This document shows, one piece after another, positions 1-11,669 of a stretch of DNA of 64,000 nucleotides (the stretch's first letter is position 1; each line of letters starts with the position of its first letter). The notes below the pieces were generated by a model. It saw only the letters and a program-made list of their open reading frames with translations. It was not told the DNA's origin and did not search any database. Source of the stretch: Methylobacterium hispanicum (GTDB taxonomy: Bacteria; Pseudomonadota; Alphaproteobacteria; Rhizobiales; Beijerinckiaceae); assembly GCF_022179285.1 (NCBI RefSeq), contig NZ_BPQO01000009.1:124001-188000 (forward strand), written 5' to 3'. The position numbers and the translations under genes are program-made.

Positions 1-636
1 GCTCCCCGGCAAGTCGAGGCGCAGGAAGGCCTCGACGTTCTTCTCCACCGCGAGCCGGCCGACGAACAGGAAGAGCGGGCGGGGCAGGTCGGCGAGTTCG
101 GCGGGCGGGGCCTCGCCCGGTTCGGCCGGCCGGAACAGCTCGGTGTCGACGCCGCGGGTCCAGCGCATCAGGTTGGAGAAGCCCCGCCCGGCGAGTTCCC
201 GCTCCAGCGAGGGCGTGCTCACCATCGTGCCGCAGGCCGCGCCGTGGAAGCGGCGCAGCCACGCGTAGCTCCAGGCCTCGGGCACCGGCAGGCGGGCCGC
301 GAGGTATTCGGGAAAGCGCGTGTGGTAGCTCGTGGTGAAGGGCCGCCCGCGCGCGAGGCAGTGCCGCCGGGTGGCGTAGCCCACCGTCCCCTCGGTGGCG
401 ACGTGGACATGCGTCGGCGCGAGCCCGTCCCAGCGCGCCGCGACCTTGCGGCGGGTGGCGTGGGCGAGCCGGATCTCGGGATAGCCCGGCAGGGGCAGCG
501 AGCGGAAATCCCGGTGGGTCAGCAGCACCGTGTCGAAGCCGAGGCCCGGCCCCGCCGCGACCATGTGCTGGAGCGAGCGCACCACGCCGTTCACCTGCGG
601 ATGCCACGCGTCGGTGGCGATGAGGAGCCGCCTCAC
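1..636 (-). CDS. Glycosyltransferase, GT4/GT1-like (3' end outside window)
   Basis: The visible N-terminal 212 residues begin with a Rossmann-type strand and the loop DAWHPQVNGVV, typical of the donor/acceptor entry of GT-B glycosyltransferases that build glycolipids or polysaccharides. A later block (RPLFLFVGRLAVEKN) matches the start of the nucleotide-sugar binding half of GT4 enzymes. The C-terminal part, with the E-x7-E motif, is beyond the window edge. The GTG start overlaps the stop of the upstream phosphoesterase gene in a GTGA tetranucleotide, so the two are translationally coupled. The pairing suggests a shared role in envelope lipid or glycolipid metabolism; the sugar and acceptor cannot be told from sequence. 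Confidence 0.85.
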   Translation of the reverse strand, partial: MRRLLIATDAWHPQVNGVVRSLQHMVAAGPGLGFDTVLLTHRDFRSLPLPGYPEIRLAHATRRKVAARWDGLAPTHVHVATEGTVGYATRRHCLARGRPFTTSYHTRFPEYLAARLPVPEAWSYAWLRRFHGAACGTMVSTPSLERELAGRGFSNLMRWTRGVDTELFRPAEPGEAPPAELADLPRPLFLFVGRLAVEKNVEAFLRLDLPGS

Positions 637-1490
637 GCGACGGCCCGCCGCCCGGGCAGGTCCGGTGCCTCGGCGGGCGGCTCGGCCTCCGCCGCCTCCG
701 CAGCCGCCGACGCGCGGGCCCGCAGGAGGCTCGGATAGTGCAGCACCTCCATGCGGCCGTCGTAGTGCTCGACGATCGCCGTGCAGGATTCCACCCAGTC
801 GCCGGTGTTGAGGTAGCGCAGGCCGTCGATCTCGCGGTTGGCCGCGTGGTGGATATGGCCGCAGATCACCCCGTCGGCGCCCTGGCGCCGGGCCTCGTCG
901 GCGAGGAACTGCTCGAACTGGCCGATGAAGTTGACGGCGTTCTTCACCTTCAGCTTGGCCCAGGCCGAGAGCGACCAGTAGGCCAGCCCGAGCCGGCGGC
1001 GGACCCGGTTCAGGCCCGTATTGACCCAGAGCGCGAAGGTGTAGGCCCCGTCGCCCAGATGCGCGAGCCAGCGGGCGTGGCGCACCACCATGTCGAACTG
1101 GTCGCCGTGGATGACGAGGTAGCGCCGCCCGTCCGCGGCCTCGTGGATCCGGCTCTCGGCGATCTCGATGCCGCCGAAGGTGGTGCCGATGTAGTCGCGC
1201 AGGAACTCGTCGTGGTTGCCCGGCACGTAGACGATGCGGGCGCCCTTGCGGACCTTGCGCAGAAGCTTCTGCACCACGTCGTTGTGGCCTTGCGGCCAGT
1301 ACCAGCCCAAGCGCAGCTGCCAGCCGTCCACGATGTCGCCGACGAGGTAGATCACGTCGGCGTCGTAGTCCTTGAGGAAGTCGAGCAGAAGCCCGGCCTG
1401 GCAGCCCTTCGTGCCCAGATGCGTGTCGGACAGGAACAGCGTCCGGACGCGCACCGTCTCAGGCTCCTCGCTCACGCGCGCATCCCGCAT
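633..1490 (-). CDS. LpxH-like metallophosphoesterase (UDP-2,3-diacylglucosamine diphosphatase family)
   Basis: A 285-residue calcineurin-like phosphoesterase. The metal-binding blocks appear in order: SDTHLG, GDIVDGW, GNHDEF, an internal HGDQFD and the C-terminal GHIHHA. The family includes LpxH, which cleaves UDP-2,3-diacylglucosamine in lipid A synthesis. Many alphaproteobacteria use the unrelated LpxI for that step, so this paralogue may act on another lipid-linked substrate. I chose the ATG at 1490 because AGGAGG lies six bases before it; a GTG about five codons later is an alternative. It overlaps the downstream glycosyltransferase by four bases, implying joint expression. Confidence 0.85.
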   Translation of the reverse strand: MRDARVSEEPETVRVRTLFLSDTHLGTKGCQAGLLLDFLKDYDADVIYLVGDIVDGWQLRLGWYWPQGHNDVVQKLLRKVRKGARIVYVPGNHDEFLRDYIGTTFGGIEIAESRIHEAADGRRYLVIHGDQFDMVVRHARWLAHLGDGAYTFALWVNTGLNRVRRRLGLAYWSLSAWAKLKVKNAVNFIGQFEQFLADEARRQGADGVICGHIHHAANREIDGLRYLNTGDWVESCTAIVEHYDGRMEVLHYPSLLRARASAAAEAAEAEPPAEAPDLPGRRAVA

Positions 1491-2161
1491 CCCGCGCCTC
1501 CTGCTCTGGCGAGCCGGAGCCAAACCGGAATCCGATCTCAGTTTGATGACGCAGGCCGGTCCGGGGGCGCACGGCTGGCCGGAAGCGGGCTCGACCCGCG
1601 CGGCGCCGCGCCGACCGTCCCGCGAGACGGGAGGCAGGGCCATGGATCGGCGGCGCACAGCAGAGACAAGGTCGATTGCTGCGCCGCCCATGCTGCGATG
1701 CAGCACAAAACAGTCAATCACGGGTTCCGCCCTCGTCGACCAGGGCAAATTTTTTTTCCAGTCCGGAGAAGTTTTTCCGGTTTTCTTTCCGTGACTTGAC
1801 CGTCCATAATCATTCCCGGCCCAGTGGCGGCGCGGACCCGCCTCGAAGTGTCGGGGCGACCGGGAGGAAGGTGTCGATGACGCGGCAGAGCGCTTGAAAG
1901 CGCGACCCGGCCGGCGCAGGATGAGCGCGGTACAACGGAGGCGACCGGCATGCGCAGCATGCCGCGACGCGAGCGGCGCGAGGCCGCCACGCCGCTCCGC
2001 GTGACCGACGATCCGAACCAGCGGCGGGCTCACCCGGGCGACCGGGGACACCGCACGCGCCGCCCGGCACACTTCCCACGTCCCGCCCGGTCCGTGCACG
2101 ACCCGACGACGCCGGCCGCGAAGCCGGCAGCGCATCAATTCAAGCAATTGGAGGAAACATC
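1491..2161. other. Intergenic region upstream of the serine-cycle cluster
   Basis: A 671 bp divergent intergenic region between the phosphoesterase gene and sgaA. I find no convincing gene in it. Around 1740-1815 there is an unusually A/T-rich stretch for this genome, with T-runs at 1749-1757 and 1772-1776 and a TTGAC at 1796-1800. This is a good candidate for the sgaA promoter and regulator-binding region. In M. extorquens the LysR-type regulator QscR activates this promoter (known biology); I did not identify a definite QscR site here. Confidence 0.5.
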
Positions 2162-3370
2162 ATGGCGGCAACCCGACGTCCCGGTCGCAATCACCTCTTC
2201 GTGCCGGGCCCGACCAACATCCCGGACCGGGTCCAGCGCGCGATGCTGGTGCCCTCCGAGGACCACCGCTCGGTCGATTTCCCGGCGCTGACCAAGCCCC
2301 TCTTCGAGGACACCAAGAAGGTCTACGGCTCGACCGACGGCACCATCTTCCTGTTCCCGGCCTCCGGCACCGGCATCTGGGAATCGGCGCTGACCAACAC
2401 GCTCTGCCGCGGCGACAAGGTGCTGACCGCGCGCTTCGGCCAGTTCAGCCACCTCTGGATCGACATGGCCCAGCGCATCGGGCTCGACGTCGTCGTGCAG
2501 GAGGAGGCCTGGGGCACAGGCGCCGACCCGCAGAAGATCGAGGAGGCGCTGCGCGCCGACACCAACCACGAGATCAAGGCCGTGATGGTGGTCCACAACG
2601 AGACCGCCACGGGCGTCACCAGCGACATCGGCGCGGTGCGCAAGGCCATCGACGCGGCCGGCCACCCGGCGCTGCTCTTCGTGGACGGCGTGTCCTCGAT
2701 CGGCTCGCTCCCCTTCCGTATGGACGAGTGGAAGGTCGATTGCGCCATCGCCGGCTCGCAGAAGGGCCTGATGCTGCCTGCCGGCCTCGGCGTGATCTGC
2801 GTCAGCCCGAAGGCGCTGAAGGTCTCGGAGGGCGCCGCCGGCCGCAACGACCGGCTCGCGCACGTCTACTTCGCCTGGGAGGACCACCGGAAGCAGAACC
2901 CGGCCGGCTACTTCCCCTACACCCCGTCGCTGCCGCTGCTCTACGGCCTGCGCGAGGCGCTGGCCTGCCTGTTCGAGGAGGGGCTGGAGAACGTCTACCA
3001 CCGCCACCACGTGCTCGGCGAGGCCACCCGCCAGGCGGTCGCGGCCTGGGGCCTGAAGACCTGCGCCAAGGACCCGAAGTGGAACTCCGACACCGTCACG
3101 GCGATCGTGGTACCGGAGGGCGTGGACGCGGCCCAGATCATCAAGCACGCCTTCGTGCGCTACAACCTCGCCCTCGGCGCCGGCCTCTCCCAGGTCGCCG
3201 GCAAGGTCTTCCGCATCGGCCACGTGGGTGACCTGAACGAGCTCTCGCTCTTGGGCGCCATCGCGGGCGCCGAGATGGCGATGAACGATTGCGGGCTCAA
3301 GGTGACCCCGGGCTCGGGCGTGGCGGCGGCCGCGAACTACCTGCGCGAGAACCCGCTCAACAAGAACTGA
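2162..3370 (+). CDS. sgaA: Serine-glyoxylate aminotransferase
   Basis: A 402-residue class-V PLP aminotransferase that transfers the amino group of serine to glyoxylate, giving hydroxypyruvate and glycine. This is an early serine-cycle step in cytosolic C1 assimilation. The N-terminal HLFVPGPTNIP is characteristic of the alanine/serine-glyoxylate transaminase family. The block VDGVSSIGS precedes the cofactor lysine, K201, in GSQKGLMLPAG. GGAGG sits about seven bases before the ATG. It is the first gene of the serine-cycle cluster and is followed by a strong GC hairpin before hprA. Length and context fit SgaA of methylotrophs very well. Confidence 0.97.
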   Translation: MAATRRPGRNHLFVPGPTNIPDRVQRAMLVPSEDHRSVDFPALTKPLFEDTKKVYGSTDGTIFLFPASGTGIWESALTNTLCRGDKVLTARFGQFSHLWIDMAQRIGLDVVVQEEAWGTGADPQKIEEALRADTNHEIKAVMVVHNETATGVTSDIGAVRKAIDAAGHPALLFVDGVSSIGSLPFRMDEWKVDCAIAGSQKGLMLPAGLGVICVSPKALKVSEGAAGRNDRLAHVYFAWEDHRKQNPAGYFPYTPSLPLLYGLREALACLFEEGLENVYHRHHVLGEATRQAVAAWGLKTCAKDPKWNSDTVTAIVVPEGVDAAQIIKHAFVRYNLALGAGLSQVAGKVFRIGHVGDLNELSLLGAIAGAEMAMNDCGLKVTPGSGVAAAANYLRENPLNKN

Positions 3371-3390
3371 TCCGGCACGGATCGGAGAAA

Positions 3391-3416
3391 GGCCGCGGGG
3401 ACAACGCCCCGCGGCC
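3391..3416 (+). terminator. GC-rich hairpin between sgaA and hprA
   Basis: A perfect 10 bp stem (GGCCGCGGGG at 3391-3400 pairing with CCCCGCGGCC at 3407-3416) with a six-base loop, about 20 bases after the sgaA stop. No T-run follows, so it is more likely an mRNA-stabilising or partial-termination hairpin within the cluster than a full intrinsic terminator. Confidence 0.5.
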
Positions 3417-3545
3417 CGACCCGCGGGCTTGAGGAGGCCGGCGGGTCCAAGGAAGAAGACCGGTGCGCGCGCCCGCGCAGGACCGGCCGAGGCACCCGGA
3501 TCAACCGGGGCCCGGAGGACGCGTCCGCTGCCGAGAGAGGGTTCC

Positions 3546-4490
3546 ATGACGAAGAAGATCGTGTTCCTCGACCGCGAATCCCTCGACGCCAAGGTTCGGG
3601 AATTCAACTTCCCGCACGAGTACGTGGAGTACGAGTCGACCTGGTCGCCCGAGGATACCGTGGAGCGCCTGAAGGGCGCCGAGATCGCGCTGATCAACAA
3701 GGTGCCGATGCGCGCCGAGACGCTGAAGCAGCTGCCGGACCTCAAGCTGATCGCGGTCGCGGCCACCGGCACGGACGTGGTCGACAAGGCGGCCGCGAAG
3801 GCGCAAGGGGTCACGGTCGTCAACATCCGCAACTACGCCTTCAACACCGTGCCCGAGCACGTGGTCGGGCTGATGTTCGCGCTGCGCCGCGCCATCGTGC
3901 CGTACGCCAACTCCGTGCGCCGGGGCGACTGGGCCAAGTCCACCCAGTTCTGCTACTTCGACTACCCGATCTACGACATCGCCGGCTCGACGCTCGGCAT
4001 CGTCGGCTACGGGGCGCTCGGCAAGTCGATCGCTAAGCGCGCCGAGGCGCTGGGCATGAAGGTCCTCGCCTACGACGTCTTCCCGCAGGAGGGGCTGGTC
4101 GATTTCGAGACCATCCTCACCCAGTCCGACGTGATCACCCTGCACGTGCCGCTGACGCCCGACACCCGCAACCTGATCGGGGCCGAGCAGCTCGCCAAGA
4201 TGAAGAAGAGCGCCATCCTCATCAACACGGCCCGCGGCGGGCTGGTGGACGAGGCGGCTTTGCTCGCGGCCCTCAAGAACGGCACCATCGCGGGCGCGGG
4301 CTTCGACGTGGTGGCGCAGGAGCCCCCGAAGGACGGCAACATCCTGTGCGAGGCGGACCTGCCGAACCTCATCGTCACGCCGCACGTCGCCTGGGCCAGC
4401 AAGGAGGCGATGCAGATCCTCGCCGACCAGCTCGTCGACAACGTCGAGGCCTTCGTGGCCGGCAAGCCGCAGAACGTGGTCGAGGGCTGA
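3546..4490 (+). CDS. hprA: Hydroxypyruvate reductase (NADH-dependent glycerate dehydrogenase)
   Basis: A 314-residue D-2-hydroxyacid dehydrogenase that reduces hydroxypyruvate to D-glycerate, the second enzyme of this serine-cycle branch. The nucleotide-binding motif GYGALG is at residues 154-159. The family's catalytic residues are visible: R230 in NTARGG, E259 in AQEPP and H280 in TPHVAW. The ATG at 3546 is preceded by GAGAGGG at good spacing; the same frame is open further upstream, but homologues begin at MTKKIVFLD. It lies between sgaA and mtdA, exactly as in M. extorquens. A palindromic repeat element separates it from mtdA. Confidence 0.97.
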   Translation: MTKKIVFLDRESLDAKVREFNFPHEYVEYESTWSPEDTVERLKGAEIALINKVPMRAETLKQLPDLKLIAVAATGTDVVDKAAAKAQGVTVVNIRNYAFNTVPEHVVGLMFALRRAIVPYANSVRRGDWAKSTQFCYFDYPIYDIAGSTLGIVGYGALGKSIAKRAEALGMKVLAYDVFPQEGLVDFETILTQSDVITLHVPLTPDTRNLIGAEQLAKMKKSAILINTARGGLVDEAALLAALKNGTIAGAGFDVVAQEPPKDGNILCEADLPNLIVTPHVAWASKEAMQILADQLVDNVEAFVAGKPQNVVEG

Positions 4491-4503
4491 ACCGCGACGC
4501 GCG

Positions 4504-4655
4504 CCCTCTCCCATAGGGAGAGGGTTGGGGTGAGGGGTATGACGGTGCAGGCCTGAGCGCGCCATCGACGCGCGTTCAGGGTGAGCCCTCACCGGCCGCC
4601 TCATATCCCTCACCCGGCTTTCTGCGAAAGCAGACCTCTCCCTACAGGAGAGGGG
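4504..4655. repeat. Palindromic intergenic element, family A copy 1
   Basis: About 150 bp bounded by hairpins of the type CTCTCCCATAGGGAGAG at the left and CTCTCCCTACAGGAGAG at the right. It carries inner inverted blocks (GGGGTGAGGGGTATGAC and its partner near 4601-4616) and a TTTCTGCGAAAGCAGA hairpin at 4619-4634. The core around 4554-4580 contains CGCCATCGACGCGCGTTCAG, shared word for word with the copies near 50.3 and 55.0 kb. Translated, the ends read PLPMGEG, a familiar signature of alphaproteobacterial intergenic repeats. It sits inside the serine-cycle cluster between hprA and mtdA, where it could fold in the mRNA. Confidence 0.85.
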
Positions 4656-4745
4656 ACCCGCGCCCGATCCGCGGACGGCATTGCGCTGACGCGCCGTTAA
4701 AAGAATCCACACCCCACACGCCCCGACGGGCGAAAGGACGAACCG

Positions 4746-5606
4746 ATGAAGAAGCTGCTGTTCCTCTTCGACACCGACGCGGTGCCGAGCGTGTTCGACA
4801 CGGTCGTCGGCTACGACGGCGGGGCCGACCACATCACCGGCTACGGCAACGTCACGCCCGACAACGTCGGCGCGCTCGTCGACGGCACGATCTACACCCG
4901 CGGCGGCTCCGAGAAGAAGTCGACCGCGATCTTCGTCGGCGGCGGCTCCATGGCGGCCGGCGAGGCGGTGCTGGACGCGGTCAAGAAGCGCTTCTTCGGG
5001 CCCTTCCGCGTCTCCTGCATGCTCGACTCGAACGGATCGAACACCACGGCCGCCGCCGGCGTCGCGCTGGTCGCCAAGGCGGCGGGCTCGCTTCAGGGCA
5101 AGCGGGCGGTGGTGCTCGCCGGCACCGGCCCGGTCGGCATGCGCTCGGCGGCGCTGCTCGCCCGCGAGGGCGCCGAGGTGACGCTGTGCGGCCGCTCGCT
5201 CGACAAGGCGCAGGCCTCGGCGGACGCCGTCAACAAGCGCTTCGGCGTGAACGTCAAGGCGGCCGAGACCCCGGATGCCGGCTCGCGCGCCCGGATCATC
5301 AAGGGCCAGAACCTCGTCTTCTCGGCCGGCGCCATCGGCCTCGAACTCGTCCCCGAGGAGGCCTGGAAGGACGAGGCCTCGATCGAGTTCCTGGCCGACT
5401 ACAACGCGCAGCCCCCGCTCGGGCTCGGCGGCCTCGAGGCGATGGACAAGGGCAAGGACCGGCACGGCAAGAAGGCCTTCGGCGCGCTCGGCATCGGCGG
5501 CCTCAAGCTGAAGCTCCACCGCGCCTGCGTCGGCCAGCTCTTCGACAACACCGAGCAGGTGCTCGATGCCGAGGAGATCTACGCGCTCGCCAAGAAGATG
5601 GCCTGA
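4746..5606 (+). CDS. mtdA: NADP-dependent methylene-H4F / methylene-H4MPT dehydrogenase
   Basis: A 286-residue protein matching methylotroph MtdA nearly end to end. The enzyme interconverts methylene- and methenyl-tetrahydrofolate (and the tetrahydromethanopterin forms) with NADP(H), feeding formate-derived C1 units toward methylene-H4F for the serine cycle. Diagnostic blocks are YDGGADHITGYGNVTP near residues 23-38, SCMLDSNGSNTTAAAG near 90-105 and the nucleotide-binding GTGPVGMRSAALLAREGAEV near 126-145. It begins with ATG after AAAGGA and is followed 11 bases later by fchA, so the two are one transcriptional unit. MtdA is largely restricted to methylotrophs and related lineages. Confidence 0.97.
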   Translation: MKKLLFLFDTDAVPSVFDTVVGYDGGADHITGYGNVTPDNVGALVDGTIYTRGGSEKKSTAIFVGGGSMAAGEAVLDAVKKRFFGPFRVSCMLDSNGSNTTAAAGVALVAKAAGSLQGKRAVVLAGTGPVGMRSAALLAREGAEVTLCGRSLDKAQASADAVNKRFGVNVKAAETPDAGSRARIIKGQNLVFSAGAIGLELVPEEAWKDEASIEFLADYNAQPPLGLGGLEAMDKGKDRHGKKAFGALGIGGLKLKLHRACVGQLFDNTEQVLDAEEIYALAKKMA

Positions 5607-5617
5607 GGAGGGACCCG

Positions 5618-6244
5618 ATGGCCGAGAACGAGACGATCGCGGAGTTCCTGGACGGGCTGGCGAGTTCCAGCCCCACGCCGGGCGGCGGCGGGGCCGCCGC
5701 CATCTCGGGCGCCATGGGGGCGGCGCTCGTCTCGATGGTGTGCAACCTCACCATCGGCAAGAAGAAGTACGTTGAGGTCGAGGCCGAGCTGCAGGAGGTT
5801 CTGGCCCGATCCGAGGCGCTGCGGGCCGAGCTCACCGGCATGATCGCCGAGGACGTGAAGGCCTTCGACGCGGTGATGGGCGCCTACGGCCTGCCGAAGG
5901 CCACCGACGACGAGAAGGCGGCCCGCGCCGCCAAGATCCAAGAGGCGCTGCGGGAGGCCACCGACGTGCCGCTCGCCTGCTGCCGCGCCTGCCGCAAGGT
6001 GATCGACCTCGCGCTGGTCACCGCCGAGAAGGGCAACCTCAACGTGGTGAGCGACGCGGGCGTCGCCGTGCTCTCGGCCTTCGCGGGCCTGCGCAGCGCG
6101 GCACTGAACGTCTGGGTCAACGCGAAGGGCCTGGAAGACCGCGCCTTCGCGGACCAGCGGCTCGCCGAACTCGAAGGGCTGCTCGGCGAGGCGGGCGCGC
6201 TCAACGAGCGCGTCTTCGAGATCGTGAAGGGCAAGGTGCGCTGA
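5618..6244 (+). CDS. fchA: Methenyl-tetrahydrofolate cyclohydrolase
   Basis: A 208-residue protein of the formiminotransferase-cyclodeaminase (FTCD_C) fold that hydrolyses methenyl-H4F to formyl-H4F or runs the reverse. It works with MtdA to supply methylene-H4F from formate. The N-terminal SSPTPGGGGAAAISGAMGAA is the family's signature loop, and the helical core continues through NLNVVSDAGVAVLSAF near residues 138-153. AGGAGGG precedes the ATG by six bases, overlapping the spacer after mtdA. The length equals that of characterised FchA. The frame is also open upstream through mtdA, but that part is a shadow. Confidence 0.97.
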   Translation: MAENETIAEFLDGLASSSPTPGGGGAAAISGAMGAALVSMVCNLTIGKKKYVEVEAELQEVLARSEALRAELTGMIAEDVKAFDAVMGAYGLPKATDDEKAARAAKIQEALREATDVPLACCRACRKVIDLALVTAEKGNLNVVSDAGVAVLSAFAGLRSAALNVWVNAKGLEDRAFADQRLAELEGLLGEAGALNERVFEIVKGKVR

Positions 6245-6258
6245 GGCGTCGACACCCC

Positions 6259-6300
6259 CGTCATCCCGGGGCTCGCCGCGGGCGAGAACCCGGGATGACG
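6259..6300. repeat. Palindrome downstream of fchA
   Basis: A 12 bp perfect stem (CGTCATCCCGGG at 6259-6270 with CCCGGGATGACG at 6289-6300) with an inner GCTCGCC/GGCGAG stem. The GTCATCCCGGG type of palindrome is a common dispersed element in rhizobial genomes. It lies 14 bases after fchA and may also act as a transcript 3' end, because an AT-rich promoter-like region follows. Confidence 0.7.
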
Positions 6301-6359
6301 GAGCTGGCCTCGAGCGGCTTGGGACAACGGAAACACTGTGCAGTCGCGGCAAAGCTCTC

Positions 6360-6553
6360 GTGCGCCGCACCATTGAATACAGACAGCATTCGCTACACCT
6401 CAAGGTGCTTTCAACGCGAATGTCAAAAAATTTAATACCTCTGGGCGCTCCCGCGAAACAAAACTTGTCGCTATAAAATGCCCAGGACCGACGGAGCCGA
6501 AAAGGCCGGCTCGAAGACCAGCGGTCTCCCATAAAAAAATCGGAGGCGATGCC
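6360..6553 (+). promoter_or_regulatory. AT-rich upstream region of mtkA, probable internal promoter
   Basis: A sharp drop in GC content between about 6365 and 6545. It contains ATTCG..CGAAT half-repeats (6388-6420), an A/T tract (6423-6439), TATAAA (about 6472-6477) and a run of seven A bases shortly before the GGAGG that precedes the mtkA start. No other spacer inside the serine-cycle cluster looks like this. It probably holds a promoter and regulator site that makes mtkA-mtkB-ppcA-mclA a second transcription unit. I cannot assign exact -35 and -10 boxes. Confidence 0.5.
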
Positions 6554-7741
<1,188 letters not shown>

Positions 7742-7755
7742 GGGGAGATCGCGCC

Positions 7756-8643
7756 ATGAGCATTCTCATCGACGAGAAGACCCCGATCCTCGTCCAGGGC
7801 ATCACGGGCGACAAGGGCACGTTCCACGCCAAGGAAATGCTGGAGTACGGCACCAACGTCGTGGCGGGCGTCACCCCCGGCAAGGGCGGGCGCACCCATC
7901 TGGGCATCCCGGTCTTCAACACCGTCAAGGAGGCGGTGGCGGCCACGGGCGCCACCACCTCGATCACCTTCGTGGCCCCGCCGTTCGCGGCCGACGCGAT
8001 CATGGAAGGGGCGGATGCGGGCCTGCGCCTCGTCTGCTCGATCACCGACGGCATCCCGGCCCAGGACATGATGCGGGTGAAGCGCTACCTGATGCGCTAC
8101 CCCAAGGACCGCCGCACCATGGTGGTCGGCCCGAACTGCGCCGGCATCATCTCGCCCGGCAAGGCCATGCTCGGCATCATGCCGGGCCACATCTACCTCA
8201 AGGGCAATGTCGGGGTGATCTCGCGCTCCGGCACGCTCGGCTACGAGGCGGCCTCGCAGATGAAGGCTCTGGGCATCGGCATCTCGACCTCGGTCGGCAT
8301 CGGCGGCGACCCGATCAACGGCTCGTCCTTCCTCGACCACCTGACGCTCTTCGAGCGCGACCCGGACACCCACGCGGTGCTGATGATCGGCGAGATCGGC
8401 GGTCCCCAGGAGGCCGAGGCCTCCGCCTGGATCCGGGAGAACATGTCGAAGCCCGTCATCGGCTTCGTGGCGGGCCTCACCGCCCCGAAGGGCCGCCGCA
8501 TGGGCCATGCCGGCGCGATCATCTCGGCGACCGGCGACAGCGCGGCCGAGAAGGCCGAGATCATGCGCTCCCACGGGCTCACCGTGGCACCCGATCCGGG
8601 CTCCTTCGGCGCGACCGTGGCGCAGGTGCTGAAGGCGGCCTGA
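7756..8643 (+). CDS. mtkB: Malate-CoA ligase (malate thiokinase) alpha subunit
   Basis: A 295-residue homologue of succinyl-CoA synthetase alpha, partner of MtkA. The N-terminal CoA-binding Rossmann domain shows QGITGDKGTFH (residues 14-24). The second domain carries the phosphohistidine H251 in GRRMGHAGAII. The ISRSGTLGYEAA block (155-166) is also typical. The ATG follows mtkA by only 14 bases with a GGGGAG ribosome site, so the subunits are co-translated. Malate specificity is inferred from the serine-cycle context. Confidence 0.95.
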   Translation: MSILIDEKTPILVQGITGDKGTFHAKEMLEYGTNVVAGVTPGKGGRTHLGIPVFNTVKEAVAATGATTSITFVAPPFAADAIMEGADAGLRLVCSITDGIPAQDMMRVKRYLMRYPKDRRTMVVGPNCAGIISPGKAMLGIMPGHIYLKGNVGVISRSGTLGYEAASQMKALGIGISTSVGIGGDPINGSSFLDHLTLFERDPDTHAVLMIGEIGGPQEAEASAWIRENMSKPVIGFVAGLTAPKGRRMGHAGAIISATGDSAAEKAEIMRSHGLTVAPDPGSFGATVAQVLKAA

Positions 8644-8662
8644 CGCCGCGCCGGAACCACGA

Positions 8663-8696
8663 CGGGCCCCCTCTCCCGTGCGGGAGAGGGGGCCCG
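8663..8696 (+). terminator. Long perfect hairpin between mtkB and ppcA
   Basis: A 16 bp perfect stem (8663-8678 with 8681-8696; CGGGCCCCCTCTCCCG and its complement) closed by a two-base loop, 19 bases after mtkB and 77 bases before ppcA. It has no T-run. It could terminate partially, protect the mtkAB message from 3' decay, or be one arm of a repeat family whose ends also read CCCTCTCCC. Confidence 0.6.
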
Positions 8697-8773
8697 CGCC
8701 TCACTCGTCCCCGCCACGGCGGTCCGCATCTGCGGTCCGCGAGACGGCGCACCCGCTGCCCGAGGTGGCCCCC

Positions 8774-11533
<2,760 letters not shown>

Positions 11534-11669
11534 GCCGGGACGCGGGACGGTCGCCGCGACCTGTCGCGCGCCGGCCGGCGATCCATGTTGTCACCGGAGC
11601 GCACGGCACCCCGGCTCCCGCGCGGCCCGCGAGCGGAACCAGAACCGTTACCAGGAGAGAGAAACACCG

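Noticed and set aside
1950..2291. A + strand frame overlapping the start of sgaA
   Set aside because: Overlaps a certain gene in another frame and has no homologous features.
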